A DNA stretch of 64,000 nt from Dioscorea cayenensis subsp. rotundata (taxonomy: Eukaryota > Streptophyta > Magnoliopsida > Dioscoreales > Dioscoreaceae). The DNA lies in contig NC_052486.1 in the NCBI RefSeq assembly GCF_009730915.1, positions 20,985,589 through 21,049,588 of the forward strand, given 5' to 3'. A program made the translations under genes and the position numbers. Each line of letters begins with the position of its first letter. Position 1 is the stretch's first letter. The notes beneath the pieces were generated by a model. It did no database searches and was not told where the DNA came from. It saw nothing but the letters and a program-made list of their open reading frames with translations. Shown here piece after piece: positions 1 to 13,541 of the stretch.

Positions 1-1278
1 CTCTTTCTTTTTTTTTGCCAAGAGTTTGTTTGTGTGTATATATACATATATGGAACTCATGTATATATATATGTGTGTGAATAATTAATTAATTAATACT
101 TATACTATACTACCACATGTGCTACATGAAGAGAAGGACTAAAAACAAGCATCTCCGTGCATCTTTTTTCCTCTCCTTCTCTCTTTCTTCTCTGAGAAAG
201 TACTTTGTGTTTGTATTGGTTCTTTTGCTTTCTTCTTTGAAATTTTATCTAACATGTTTTTTTTTTTAACTAATGATTTTTTTTTAATAATTATTTATAA
301 AATATCAACTATGTTTATAGGTATGGAAATTATAAACTTTATATAAAAATAAAAATAAAAAACATTATACCGAATTGTTGGATATGTGTCATGTGCTAGT
401 AGATTGTAATTATATGCACCTGCACATGGTGCTTATTTATTGAGTTGATATAATGCATCATATGAAAATAATCTTATTCTTTTAAAGACGGCTACTTTTA
501 AAAACATAGATTACATTTAAACAAAATTTAATAATGGAACCTACAAATAGATTATCAAGTCAAATTACTTTAATGGACATCAAGTTTTTAAATATACAAT
601 AAAAAAATTTTCTAACTTATGTTTGCTTGATTTTGCATAAAACTAATTAAGATATATAGAAAGTAATCCCTAATCTAAGGGATATCTTTCCAGTCCACTA
701 GAGAATTATATATATATATATATATATATACATTCATGTTTATGATTAAAACATAGCTTATTGCATTCACTACAAATATGCTGTGATTGACAAATTAAAC
801 TAATGAATTCTAACATATCTACCATTGTCTACACACTGTGAAAGAGCAATGAGTAACCGCTACTAATTTTTGAATTATGTTTGACTAAATGGCAAAACCA
901 AGCAAGTGAGTTGAGGTAAAAAATAATAAAAGAGGAAAAAGAAACTAATATGTGGTCCATTATCTCTTGGAAATTAAGGACCATCTCTAAGAATCTAGGA
1001 GTTGAAATGAAGTTGTTAGAAGGTTGAAACAAGTGACATAAATAGGAATCTAAGTATTGGAAAAAATTGTAAATCCACTTGTTGTACCATAAACTCGTGC
1101 AATCCCTAATTCCAACAATGGAAGTGAAATTAGATGCAAAGAAGGCAAATTAAGTATATGTGACACTTATCCAAAAACAGAAAGGTCAAATTTGAACATT
1201 ACCATGAGAACATAAAATAAAATAAAAAAAAAAGAACTTTTTACTTGAAAAACAAGACAGAGTTTTAAACAAGCAATT

Positions 1279-1411
1279 TTTTTTTTTTGAATAATAGACG
1301 ACAAGCACCTTTTTATATGAATATAAACAGTACCAAACAGTACTGGAACCCAGATGTACAATATATGTACAGTATGAGAATAGTATAAGAATCCCGGGTG
1401 AACAGTGTATG
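1279..1411 (-). mobile_element. Short SINE-like retroposon, family D copy 1
   Basis: A ~133-bp insertion flanked by a perfect 13-bp direct repeat, TAAACAAGCAATT, at 1266-1278 and 1412-1424. A T-run at its left end is a poly(A) tail on the minus strand. The body matches, in the opposite orientation, a second copy at 43476-43615 that also ends in poly(A). A target-site duplication of this length plus a 3' poly(A) tail is the signature of target-primed retroposition. No clear tRNA-type A and B boxes were seen, so it may be a SINE or the truncated 3' end of a LINE. Confidence 0.75.
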
Positions 1412-2845
1412 TAAACAAGCAATTAGAATTCATAAAATAAAATTCAACTATTATTTACTTGTGAATTCAACTATTAATATTCATAAATGATTAAATGCAA
1501 TGAAATGCATTAATTTTTACTTCCTCTTGAATTTAATATAATGAATCACCAAACAAAGTTCATAATAAATAATCACTTTTGTCAAACCTCAATATATATA
1601 TATATATATATATACATACATTCAACGTCCCCTTGTGTACAATCCAAAAAGCTCTTCTAAAGTCCATTTTCAAATGAAATCAGAGGTAATGCACCATGTC
1701 CACACCTTATTTCAATCATGAACCTCTCTAGTTAAAGCCTTGGATTCTTTGGAAAAGAAGAGTCTTGGCCATACATAGTTAGCATAAAAGAAGAGCCATT
1801 GCAAAAGAGTTTGTGGTCCAATCCCTCATATCTTATTCTAGAAAAACCAACTCTATCTTGAGCAATTCTCAAGCTAATAAATTAAAACCTCAACCATTCT
1901 TGAAATTTCTTATGACAATAAAACATTGCACTAATCAATCTTTCTTAAATAATAATGCATGATAATAATGAAAAGAATAACTTGTTATAAGCATTAGTGT
2001 TTATATACACAAACATATATATATATATATATATTACACTTCTTTTTTTGAGGTAGTAAAAGTATAGTTTGGTATTTCTTGATTTCAACAAAGCATTCCT
2101 CTTGCATGATCCATGGGAGTGAAACTTTAAAGAGGCAAGTTGTTATTCAACATATAAAAGGAGAGGTTTATGACTTTTCTATATTTGAAGGATAAGAAGT
2201 CAGTACATAACTTTTCAGAAAGCCATGAAGTACCAGGCATTCATTCCAAGGTTGAGGATTAGCTGTGGAGTAGCCTCCCGTTTTAATTAATAAGGCTTTG
2301 GTGACAACAATTAAGACTCAAGTACAATAGAGTAGTAATGCATGCATGAGACTACAGTATGTATAAGAAAATTAATGATTAATTAATTATGATAAAAACA
2401 TTCTTCTTGAGAATATAAATAAATATACATATAAATAGTTTAATGAATATGTAGGTAAAAAATAACAAATTAAAATTTCATAAAGAAAATCTAGGAAACA
2501 GCAAAAACAAAAAAAGCTGTAGTGATAAATCATCCTTTATTTACGTGATAGTCAAAGAATTAATAAAAGTTGTTTACTTTAACCTTGAAAGAATACAAAT
2601 TGTTCATGATTCTCTAAAGTTTTTTTTTTCTTTTTTATTATTTTTTTTGGAGTACTGTGGAATAACTTTTTGTAAATAAATTTTCAATAAAACAAAAGAG
2701 TTTAAAATGTGGGTCACTTAAATTATTTTGGGTCAACCAGATCCTTTAAGATTGACTATATGAACATTTTGTATAGCTAAAAAAAAATAGAAGCCATACA
2801 GTCTACATTGTAAATTCAATCATGATTTTAGAGTTAGGATTATAT

Positions 2846-3085
2846 ATATATATATATATATATTTTGCCAAGATGAGTGGCTAGACGTTAAAAAAGATAG
2901 GAGAGTGCACAAGCCTCGGCGGAGCAAGTGGAAGCGAGACCCACATACACATAAGTGCTGAGATCACCCGTACACAATCATTACTCACACCCCAAAAAAT
3001 ATGCCCTCATCGAAGATTCGAACTCTCACCACCTATGAAGGATTCTATTGGAAACTCGGCTACCAATAGACCACTTCTTCGCTGG
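2846..3085 (-). mobile_element. tRNA-derived SINE, family C copy 1
   Basis: A ~240-bp insertion bounded by a perfect 17-bp target-site duplication, TAGAGTTAGGATTATAT, at 2829-2845 and 3086-3102. Read on the minus strand it starts with a tRNA-like head: an A-box-like AGTGGTCTATTGGTA at 3061-3075 and a B-box-like GAGTTCGAATC at 3015-3025, about 35 bp apart. It ends in a (TA)n tail. These are the features of a Pol III-transcribed tRNA-derived SINE. A diverged relative is at 54693-55008. Confidence 0.8.
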
Positions 3086-4355
3086 TAGAGTTAGGATTAT
3101 ATTAAGCATGTATTTATCTAAATAATACAATTCAAATAAATAAATCTTTCTATATTATGTTTTTTTTTTATAATAATATTTTTTTTTTTTGTCTTGAAGT
3201 CAATTTTGGTTATGCTAATTGCAATTTTTTCAATGTTAATTATATATATCCGCGTAATAAAATTAATACATGGTATAATCTACAAAACATTCTAATATAT
3301 ATATATATATATATAATATAAAGTGAATTAGAATAAACAAGTCATCTCTATCTCTAATTATCTTAGAATGCTAATTAATTTGGTGTTGCTTCACATGCAC
3401 TCTTGCGATGGAAAATGGGCCCATCAAACCAAAAATTGACAATTGAGCTCACCAAACCACAATGTCACACATGTGATTTGGTTCACAATGTACCAACTTG
3501 ATCATTGTGGTGGGACTATTTTGGTGAAAGCTAACCCAACTATGGTTAATTGACTCAAACCAAACACGCCAATTAAGGTTTGCATATGCATGATGTTCGT
3601 GTTAGAGCTAAAGCTAACCCAACTTTTTAAAATTATTAAAAAAATAGATTTATTGAGTATTAAATATTTTTAATAAGAGCAAGCAAACGTTTAAGTGTGG
3701 TCCTAATAAAAGCGAATGTTAATTAGACATGTGAACCATAATGAAAATGATTTATATCCATTGCAAATATATATGAAGCTAATATGACCAATTAAGTGAA
3801 GATTTGAATATCATACATGCAAAATCATGTGTTTGTTTTATCTACGATTTATTATTTTAGAATTTTTATTTATTAGATTTTTTTATAAACTTTTGTGTGT
3901 GTATTTATTATATACTAAATACTAGGAAGGGAAAAATTTTAAAAAAAATATTAACATTCACATTTCTAGCTTGTTTGTTATTGATTAGGTCGTACAAGTT
4001 AATTACATAAATATGGGTGAGATAACTTACATAAAACACTATTTATTTACATGAAAAACTCAAAATAATAAAAATTTATTAAGCTCATCATGAATAAGCC
4101 CGAAGTAGAATTTATGGCATAAATAATTAATTAAAATAATAAGTATATATATATATAAGAGAAGGGAAATTCATGTATGAATAATCTAAAAATTATAAAT
4201 AAAAAAAATTAATGAGCATGAAGACAAAACAAAACAAAAACCAAAATTTACCTCTATATACTTGTCTTTTTTTTATCCAAGCATATTATTTACTATCATT
4301 TATTTCTTTATTATTATGTTACATCTAGTATTTTTGTGGCATTTGTGATAAGATA

Positions 4356-4395
<40 letters not shown>

Positions 4396-5049
4396 AATTA
4401 AATGCATTTGAAAAGAAAATCATTTGAGTTTTGTTGATATATATACTCATTTAAATCTTGTTTTAATAATAGTAAATGTTTAATTGGATCCTTTTCTGAA
4501 TCTGTCATTAAATTTTAATTATAGTTAAAAACCGTTACCAATAACTTAGAATGAGTAATGGTAGAGAAATATCAAGAAGAAGAAAAGAATGCCGAAATTA
4601 TATATATCATATATTATACACTATACATTTAAATTGTATTTAAAAAATATTAATATTATTTAAATATTCATACCATGATGTGCAAGTCATTATATCAATA
4701 ATTAATTCATAGAATTGGTTGAGGAATTAAAAGAAGAACCAAATTTTATTTGAAAAAAGAAAAACAAAAATAAACAATCAATTCTTTTTAGGATCTCAAT
4801 CAATGTATATCTAGCACTTATAACAAAATTTATGACTAGCATTAAAAAACAAAAAACCAAAAGTAAACGCCCACTTTTACAGCATATATGAATAAATGCA
4901 ACTCATCTTTTCTTTTATTTTTTTCTTTTTTTAAAAAAAAAGAGAGAAAAATAAAACCCATAATAAATAAATTAATAAAAAGGAAAATGGTGGATTATAG
5001 AGGTCACCATCAAGCAAAGATCCATGAAAAGATGTGGAGCTAGCTAAGA

Positions 5050-5578
5050 TAGATCTTGGTTGGTTGTATGCATGAAAGTGACCCTTCTTCTTGTGTTTCC
5101 CGCCCAACTTGCATTCATTCATTCATTCACTCACTCATTCATTCATTCACTCTCTCTCTCTCTCTTTCTCTTTCTCTTTCTCTTTCTCGGCCCGGACGCT
5201 GTGCGCTCTTCTTGGCCACCATTCCCAAGGACATATATGCCATGCCATGACAAAGGCCAAGGGCCAAAGGCCATGGCCGTCAGAAGTGGGAGGCCTTCCC
5301 CTTCATCACCTTCTTGTGGATTGAGACATTTGCATGCTCCTCCAATATCTATATATTTTTATATATATATAATCATGCACTTCTCATTTCTTTTTTTTTC
5401 TTTTTTTTCTTTGAGAAAGAAAAATGTTATGATATTGATCTGATCATCACATTGAAATGTTTTTATGTTTATGATCATCAAAAAAAAAAAAAATGTTATA
5501 CTATATATTTACCCTTAAATCTTAGTTAACTATATATTTAAGTTTGTTAATTTGTCATTAATACACCATTAAAAGGCT

Positions 5579-5628
<50 letters not shown>

Positions 5629-6329
5629 TATTTTTTTAATGTTGAGAAAAACAAGAGCTCTTAAGTACAATTATCAGTGGATCATATTAATTAATTAGTG
5701 AAATTTAATTATGTATAAACAAAGTGTATGCATTCAATATTAATTACTTCAAGGCAAGAAGAAGAAGAAGAAGAAGACGGGGGGAAAAACAGGCAATGTA
5801 GAAATCAAAAATAAAATATAAGATTGTTGTGGCAGAAGTAGTAGAAGTAGTAGTAGCAGTAGTAGTAGTAGTAGTAAAGAAAAAGGTGAATGCTTTTCTT
5901 TGGTAGCTAGTATGCATGCTGCTATACTTTGCTTTGGTCTTTACTTTGTTTGATTTGACCCTCACTGGCTCCTGAGTAACAAAAGAGCAGCAGCAGCAGC
6001 AGTAAGAGCAGCAGAAGCAGCAGCAGCTGCAGCTGCTGCTGCATGCTGGCACACAGACAGACAGAGATCCTCCACACTTTTCTCTTTCTCTCTCTCTTTC
6101 TCTCATGAATGTGTATGTTTTTCAAATGTCTTGCTTTACCACCTTTGTCCTTTTCCTGCCTTTCTTCTCAATCTGGCTACGATGAGCAGTCTGTATCCAC
6201 ACAGTTGCATTGAGCTCTGGTCCACTTCTCAGGACCCAATTTCAACAAGGTACCCACATGAGAGCTTGTCCAGGGAGCACATCAACTCTTAACTAGTTTG
6301 GCTTCCTCCTTTTTCACTGTGCTTTATTG

Positions 6330-6362
<33 letters not shown>

Positions 6363-6660
6363 TTCTCTCTTTCTCTGTGTATATATGTTAAAAATGTGAA
6401 CTAGATTTGTAGCAATGTCTTTCATCTCATTTATTATGTTTTGTAACCCTTGTAGCTGCTAGCTACCATTCTCTTTAATTGTTTTGGACCTTCTTGCTGT
6501 CTTATGACCACCTTCTTCTTCTTCTTCTTCTTCTTCTTCTCCTTCTTCTTCTTTTTATAATAATTGTTCATTAATGTTATTGCCTTTTGAATTCTCTTAA
6601 CTAATTAATATACACACACTATTGTGCTCAGAGAATACAGTGAATGTAGCTTCTTTTATT
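5050..6660. repeat. Microsatellite-rich block
   Basis: Contains dense simple repeats: CATT and CT/CTTT tracts at 5114-5186, (GA)n at 5597-5624, (GAA)n at 5757-5776, AGT/AGC triplets at 5835-5876 and 5985-6042, (CT)n at 6331-6375 and (CTT)n at 6519-6551. The long open frames on both strands are translations of these repeats. The composition resembles a plant 5' leader or promoter, but no adjoining coding exon was found. Confidence 0.7.
6017..6042. repeat. 26-bp perfect palindrome of CAG/CTG triplets
   Basis: The sequence GCAGCAGCAGCTGCAGCTGC followed by TGCTGC equals its own reverse complement over 26 bp. It sits in the triplet-rich block and could extrude a hairpin. No function is evident. 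Confidence 0.8.
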
Positions 6661-6904
6661 TATAGTTTAATTTGTCTCTTTTTGAGAGAGAAAGAGAGAT
6701 ATATATATAGAGGGTTAATAATTTCAGCTTTGTAAATGGTGAAATTAGTAATAAAGTAATAAAGTAAATACTAAAATTTAATAATTAAAACCATGTTGTT
6801 TAATCAATGAAACAAAACATTAAAACTATAACTTGTTCAAATGGTATTGGTTATAATTAAACACAATTTATGGGGTTTAGGGTCTTAATTTGCTACTAAA
6901 CATG

Positions 6905-6930
6905 TATGCATGCATGCATGCATGCATGCA
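6905..6930. repeat. (ATGC)n microsatellite
   Basis: About six uninterrupted copies of the tetranucleotide ATGC. The run is self-complementary, so it reads the same on both strands. Confidence 0.9.
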
Positions 6931-7544
6931 TTCATTTAAACACTGAATAATATGAACTTTTATTTCTTCATATTATATATATAAGTGTTAGAATGCCAAA
7001 GAAGAACAAGCAAGGGAAAAAGAGAGATGCAAACCACCAAAATGAAGGATTGATACATCTCTTTCATTGAATGTGAAGACTGTTGTGCTATCTGTGTACC
7101 TGAAATAATAATCTATATATATATATATTTATATCTCTGTAAAGTAGAGTTCCAAGTTAGATGCAGTACCTAGCTAGTAGGTAGGTATGTATATAATTTA
7201 TATAGGTTGAAGATGATAAGGTGGTGGGATAATTAATTGATGCAATATCTGATCCTTGGTGTGTTAGGGTTCTTCCACCTGGCACACACCTCCACCCTGC
7301 TCTTCTTGCTCCTAATAAGATAGTGAAATAATATATCTAAGAGTACTATATACCTTGGCTTACTTTACTACAAATATACATGATAATGTAGTAGACATGT
7401 CTTATAATATATTTAGTACAGCTAAAATTCTTTGGTCACCCTAATATGGATATATATATGTATTTTTTTATATTATTTTTTATATTAATATATTATCAAT
7501 TAAAAATTAGAAAAATCGTTTATATACAACCTGTAAAAGTAGCC

Positions 7545-7904
7545 TAGGGCCGGTCCTAAACATAAGGTACTATGGTACATACCTAAAATCCTTGATATGT
7601 TAAGCCTCAAAATTCATCGTTTTTAAATTATATTTAAAATATTTATTTATTATTTTTATTATTTTATTTACACAAGCATATTATTAAAAACCTTAACTAT
7701 TTTTTTAAAATAAAAATTTATCTTATTTAAATTGATTTATAATAATATAATATAATATTATTTTTTTCTTATTCATGAATTTTTTATATTTAAAAATTAT
7801 TATTTTTATCATTATTATTTTATTTTATTATATAATTTAATATTTAGTAAAAAAAAATTAAGAAAAAAATTCAAAATTTTGCCTAGCTCCATTGACAGGC
7901 CCTG
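7545..7904. mobile_element. hAT-like MITE (non-autonomous DNA transposon)
   Basis: A ~360-bp A/T-rich segment bounded by imperfect terminal inverted repeats: TAGGGCCGGTCCTAA at the left, and at the right a sequence whose reverse complement begins CAGGGCCTGTCAATG. The (C/T)AGGGCC terminus is typical of plant hAT MITEs. It has no coding capacity. An exact 8-bp target-site duplication was not found, so the boundaries are approximate. Confidence 0.5.
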
Positions 7905-10295
7905 AAAACAAATAGATAAAGTGATGAAAATAAATAAATTTTTTAAAACTTTATATTATTTTCATGTCAGTATATAAGTAATTTATCATTTTAAGAAAAA
8001 TATACAAGGAAAAAAAAATCCCTCAAAGGCAATGAGGGAAAGTAAAAGTGTGCCCTAACTTGAGACTCAACCCTATATAAGATAGTACTTGAGATAGCAC
8101 CTAAAACCGGGAGTCAACTCTAAAAAGGCATACAGAATTGGAGTAATGATAGGAGATGTGATTATAGGTTTTCAAAATATTAATTAAGAACATAATTTAA
8201 TATGATGAATAATCATATAATTATATATATATATATATATATATATAATCTCATTTGAAACGATGGTCTCAGTACCTAAAAAGTGATAATGTGAAGCAGT
8301 CGACGTTTTAGGTTTTCTTCTTTTCTAATGAATAATAAAATAATATGTGTTATCTTTAAAAAAATAAAAATTAATTATAGGTCTATGAAAATTTCAAAAC
8401 ATCCCAATATATTGATATTTGAATTTCACATACTAATCACTATTTTTCAGTTTAATTATTTTTTTAGTTTTTTGTACCCTCACTCCATTGGCTTTTGAAA
8501 ATATCCCTTCAATATTGGCGAGAAAAATCCCGTAAAATCTTGTCCAACTTTTAAAAAAGTGAGCATATAGCAATCACTTCAATCACTTTTTTTTTCTATT
8601 TTTTCACTTAACTTTTGTACGCAGAAATATATCTAATCAAGAAGCAAATATTAAACAAAAACAGTCATACTAATTAAAAAACTTATATTATATATGAAAA
8701 CTCACAATTATAAATAGAAAAGTAAATTTGTTAGCAAAAACGTCACAATTCTAAATAAAAAATTAACCCATCACCATTTACTCCTCGAAATTCGCACCTG
8801 CCCAAATTGCTTCATCGCGGAAAAATAAATGGATGATATTTTTTCTTCAAAAACACTCTCTCCATTTAATGATAGAAGGATTGAAAAAGAAACTCATTAG
8901 ACTTTGTGTGGATATGGATAATTTAACTCATTGAGAAAGTTGAAGGGATGTATGAAGTAATTTCCTTTAAAAATTATTGGTTTTTAGTAAATAAGAATAA
9001 AATAATTAGCTAGTTTAATTAGTTGTTAATTTTAAGAGTGACAAGCATCTAAGTTTTTTTAAGAATTTTTATAATTATTTTTCTAACCGATATGGACAAA
9101 TCACATATTAAAAACAAACACTTGTAAGGAGTTAAACAATATAATACCTGTTTCTTCCACTTACATGAGCTGATATTCAAACTCGTTTTTCTTAGCCGGA
9201 CGCCTAATACTGATGGGCTAAAATGCCAATAGATTAAATAATAGTTAGCTATATTAAGACATTTAACTAGTGCGAAAGTTCTTAATTAATTCGATTAATA
9301 TTGTCACAGTGAGGATGATTCCAACTAAAAATATACATTTGTGGTTATAAATCAATCATTTAAATCATTTTTTATTTTTAAAATATATATTATGATAAAT
9401 CCGAGGTTAACAAATGCACAGTTGTAAAACAGGGTCTTGTTGGACCGGGAGGGAAGAGCCCACAAGCTCGCCCATTTTTTTATTATTCTTGTTTAATTAT
9501 ATTATATTATAATTTAAATGATTCATTATTTCCAAAATAAATAATAATATTGTTTATCATTCGTTTATAAACAAAACAAATGAAACAAAAGACCGAATAA
9601 TAAAAATAAAAATTTTTGAGTACTAGTATTAAGAAAAATATTTAATAACTCAAATTATAGAGTTAATAATTAAACTATCTTTTCAGGAAAAATCCATGTT
9701 ATTACTTTATTAATTCTCTCTCATACAATATTTTTTTATTAACAATAATAAAGATCTTTTTATTGAAAATTTTAAAAGATAAAACTTAAACAGTCAAGTT
9801 AAAATCATGTTAAAATTTTCTAAAACAACACTTATTTAAGAATAAATTTTTATAAATAAAATGTCACTTATTCACAAAGTGAAAAATATATCATTAAATT
9901 TAACAATTAAGATGCGCCCCACACACTCTTTAATTATTAAACTTCAACCGTGCGGAGTAAATCAAACCCTCACTTTTTCACATGAAAATTAACTATCTTA
10001 CCATTCTATTAGTTGCTCAATTTGTTATTATATGGTAACACAATAACTTTTTAAATAACACTAGAAAACTAAAATGATTTCTTTGCTTGTTAGTTCTTGT
10101 GTTCATGTGTAATCATTCTGTCTCGCCTCCCATGTTATCTCTTTTATAATTGTCTTTGCTTTTAAAAAAATTGCAATTTATCTATTTTCAAAAATAAAAT
10201 TATTGAAAATTTTACACTATTTTGTCACATAAATATTATAAATATATTGTTTTATGAATACAAAAATGATTGTTATGTTATTGTTTGTTTTTCTA

Positions 10296-10432
10296 GAATG
10301 CGTGAATAGTCCAGGTGATAGCTCATGCTTGAAAATGTGAATAGTCAGGTAATAACTCACTGCAAAAATCAGTAAAAGATGCTACTAAAAATGTGAATAG
10401 TCCAGAGTAATAACTCATCACTAAAAATGCGA
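10296..10432 (+). repeat. Imperfect short tandem repeat (GTGAATAGTCCAG units)
   Basis: Three copies of a GTGAATAGTC(C)AG...TAATA(A/G)CTCA motif occur at about 10301, 10338 and 10391, with different spacers. It may be the end of a larger transposable element, but no termini were identified. Confidence 0.5.
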
Positions 10433-11927
10433 TTAAGAGGATGAGAGTTTGAAACCGTATTCTCATGACACTAGATTATCATATATCATTCACATACTGT
10501 ATATACTAGAAGTCACTGTGTTCATCAATACTATTCACTAGTTTTTATGTAAATCTTTTGTGGAAGAAACAACGTTGTCTTTCCTCCAAAATTGCATATT
10601 AGGGAAAATTTATCTCTTGAGAGTTGTTAAAGGCATTATAATTGGTACACTTTCATATTTATTGTTCCTTTAATAACGTTATCATCTTAAAAAATAATAA
10701 TAAATACATAAATAAAATATGACGCCAATAGTAACATAAACACATCATCAAATAATTAAATAAGATCGCAAAGCTTTCCATGTGAAACCCTTTTTGGTCT
10801 TCCAGTCTCAGAAGGAAAGGAATAAATGTCAATCAAAATGATTCTAAGAGTGAAATGGACTTCACATCCAAACATATTAAAGTTATCTGAAGGACACCTC
10901 AAAAAGGGAATTAGAAATCTTAATCCAAAGATCAAAGAATAATAACCTTATTATAAACAAACCATTAAAGTGTCTGTAACCTTCAATAGACGTATAAACT
11001 AATGGATAAGCAAAGAACATGCCTCCTGCTACACTGCTACTTTCACATGCTAGTTGATCTTTATTTTATTTTTATTTATTTATTTATTTTTCTGACAAAG
11101 CATTCTTGTTGAATTTTTCCTCTTGTGAATGTTTATATGTACCCCTGTAAATTAGCATACTTGTTTGAAAAGCAAGCACTTCCAGACAGTATATTGCAAA
11201 ATGCACAAATACACTCTAGTTATTTTGGCCATGTAACACATGTTTTTAGTTGAATTTACCTTGATATATATAAATATATATACACATACATACATATATA
11301 TTAAAAGACTTAAAACGGGTAAATTTATGCTTTGTTTGATTTATTTTAAGAAATATATGCACAATCATTATTGAGAAACTTTGTCTTCCTCCTTGTGTGT
11401 TTATATCTCTCTCTAGACCTGTAAAAATGTTTAATCATAGTTTGCGGTTACTATGATATTGTGCTATCTGTTTTATTATCATGTTTCTTTGATGTATCTA
11501 GCTTTAATGTATCTAGACTTACCTCTTCTATAATAAAGTTATGATTTACCCACTTTAATCAATATATATATATATATATATATATGCATAATTATAAAAA
11601 CAGGTCAAACTTGTGCTCTGCTTGGTTACCATGAGGATGCTTATGTACTTTATAGAGGTAAATGTGCAATTTCTAAAAAGGTTAATGTTGCTTTGTGATA
11701 GAATGGGTTTTAGTATATAATTTTAACTGTTGATCTGATCTTGAATCATTCCTCTTCATACGTACAATGGCCCCAATTTATCGGTTTGTTTTAGCAGAAA
11801 TAACATTATTGCCTCATTTGTCTGATTGCTGAAGCTTGGCATTAGAAATTGACAATATGAACTTCTTGCATCCAATAAAATTCTATGTATTATACATACG
11901 AATTAACTTACATCAACAAATTTTCAG

Positions 11928-13500
11928 GTAAGGCTTCAGCTAGAGGCATTGCTAGCTGAAAAATCAAGACAGGCAAAGAACCAATGCCCTCATCAAATTG
12001 TCAAGTATCATCAACAAACATCAAATAACTAATCAGCCTCCTATGAACAAGTCATACAATAAAATACTATGCATTGTGATGTATCAATGAACTTCTATGT
12101 CTATAAATTTTAAGGTGAGGATTCAGCTAGAGGCATTGCTAGCCAAAAAAATCAAGAATGGCAAATGAAAAGCCTTGAAACTCACAAGAGAGAAATCTAA
12201 TGCCTTCATCAACTAACATCAAACGACTTACCAGCCTCTTACGAACAAGTCATACAATAAAATTCTATGTATTGTGATGCATCAATGAATTTATATGCTC
12301 TCTAAATTTTCAGGTGAGGCTTCAACTAGAGGCATTGCTAGCAGAAAAATCAAAACTGACAAATGAAAACACAAACCTAACAAGAGAGATAGAACCAATG
12401 CCTTCATTAACTAGTCGAGTATCATCAACTAACATCAAATGCCTTATCAGCCTCACACGAACAAGTCATACAATAAAATTCTATGTATTGCGATGCATCA
12501 ATGAATTTATATGCTCTCTAAATTTTCAGGTGAGACTTCAATTAGAGGCATTGCCAGCAGAAAAATCAAAAACTGACAAAATGAAAACACAAACCTAACA
12601 AGAGAGATAGAACCAATGCCTTCATTAACTGAGTCGAGTATCATCAACTAACATCAAATGCCTTATCAGCCTCACACGAACAAGTCATACAATAAAATTC
12701 TATGTGATGCGATGCATCAATGAATTTATATGCTCTCTAAATTTTCAGGTGAGACTTCAATTAGAGGCATTGCCAGCAGAAAAATCAAAACTGACAAATG
12801 AAAACACAAACCTAACAAGAGAGATAGAACCAATGCCTTCATTAACTGAGTCGAGTATCATCAACTAACATCAAATGCCTTATCAGCCTCCACCACGAAC
12901 AAGTCATACAATAAAATTCTATGTATTGCGATGCATCAATGAATTTATATGCTCTCTAAATTTTCAGGTGAGACTTCAATTAGAGGCATTGCCAGCAGAA
13001 AAATCAAAACTGACAAATGAAAACACAAACCTAACAAAGAGATAGAACCAATGCCTTCATTAACTAGTCGAGTATCATCAACTAACATCAAATGCCTTAT
13101 CAGCCTCACACGAACAAGTCATACAATAAAAATTCTATGTATTACGATGCATCAATGAATTTATATGCTCTCTAAATTTTCAGGTGAGACTTCAATTAGA
13201 GGCATTGCCAGCAGAAAAATCAAAACTGACAAATGAAAACACAAACCTAACAAGAGAGATAGAACCAATGCCTTCATTAACTAGTCGAGTATCATCAACT
13301 TGTTGGGTTTCAGCCCATTTAGTGGGCTACCAACAAAGAAGAAATAAAGCTTGGGCTTGACCCAAGATAAAAATGAAAAAGATGAAGCTATGTCAATAAT
13401 AAAGAAGTGGAGCCAACAAGGTAATTTTCACAGTCTAAATTCTCTCATTCTTTTGTTAATGAGAATGAGTCATTCTAGGAGAAGGGGGCTATGTGCAACA

Positions 13501-13541
<41 letters not shown>

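Larger units (their letters stand above)
1..5050. other. AT-rich intergenic DNA
   Basis: No coding region could be supported on either strand. The stretch is dominated by A/T runs and (TA)n tracts (for example near 710-731, 1592-1614, 2017-2033, 2841-2862, 3296-3315 and 4361-4390). Two short retroposon insertions, listed separately, lie inside it. The short open frames here are low-complexity and match no family I recognise. Confidence 0.7.
6660..11900. other. AT-rich intergenic DNA
   Basis: No gene was recognised. It holds an (ATGC)n microsatellite, a hAT-like MITE (7545-7904), a short imperfect repeat near 10300-10430 and several (TA)n tracts (8222-8247 and 11563-11585). Confidence 0.65.

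Noticed and set aside
5056-6125. Ser/Leu-, Arg/Glu- and Cys-rich open frames
   Set aside because: Translations of CT, GA and AGC microsatellites.
5940-7320. Possible microRNA precursors (hairpins near 6020 and 7256-7291)
   Set aside because: Stems are short or low-complexity and I saw no exact match to the conserved plant microRNAs I checked by eye.
11928-13300. Regularly spaced repeats that might suggest a CRISPR array
   Set aside because: Units are ~200 bp, contain exon- and splice-like features and lie in a plant nuclear genome.
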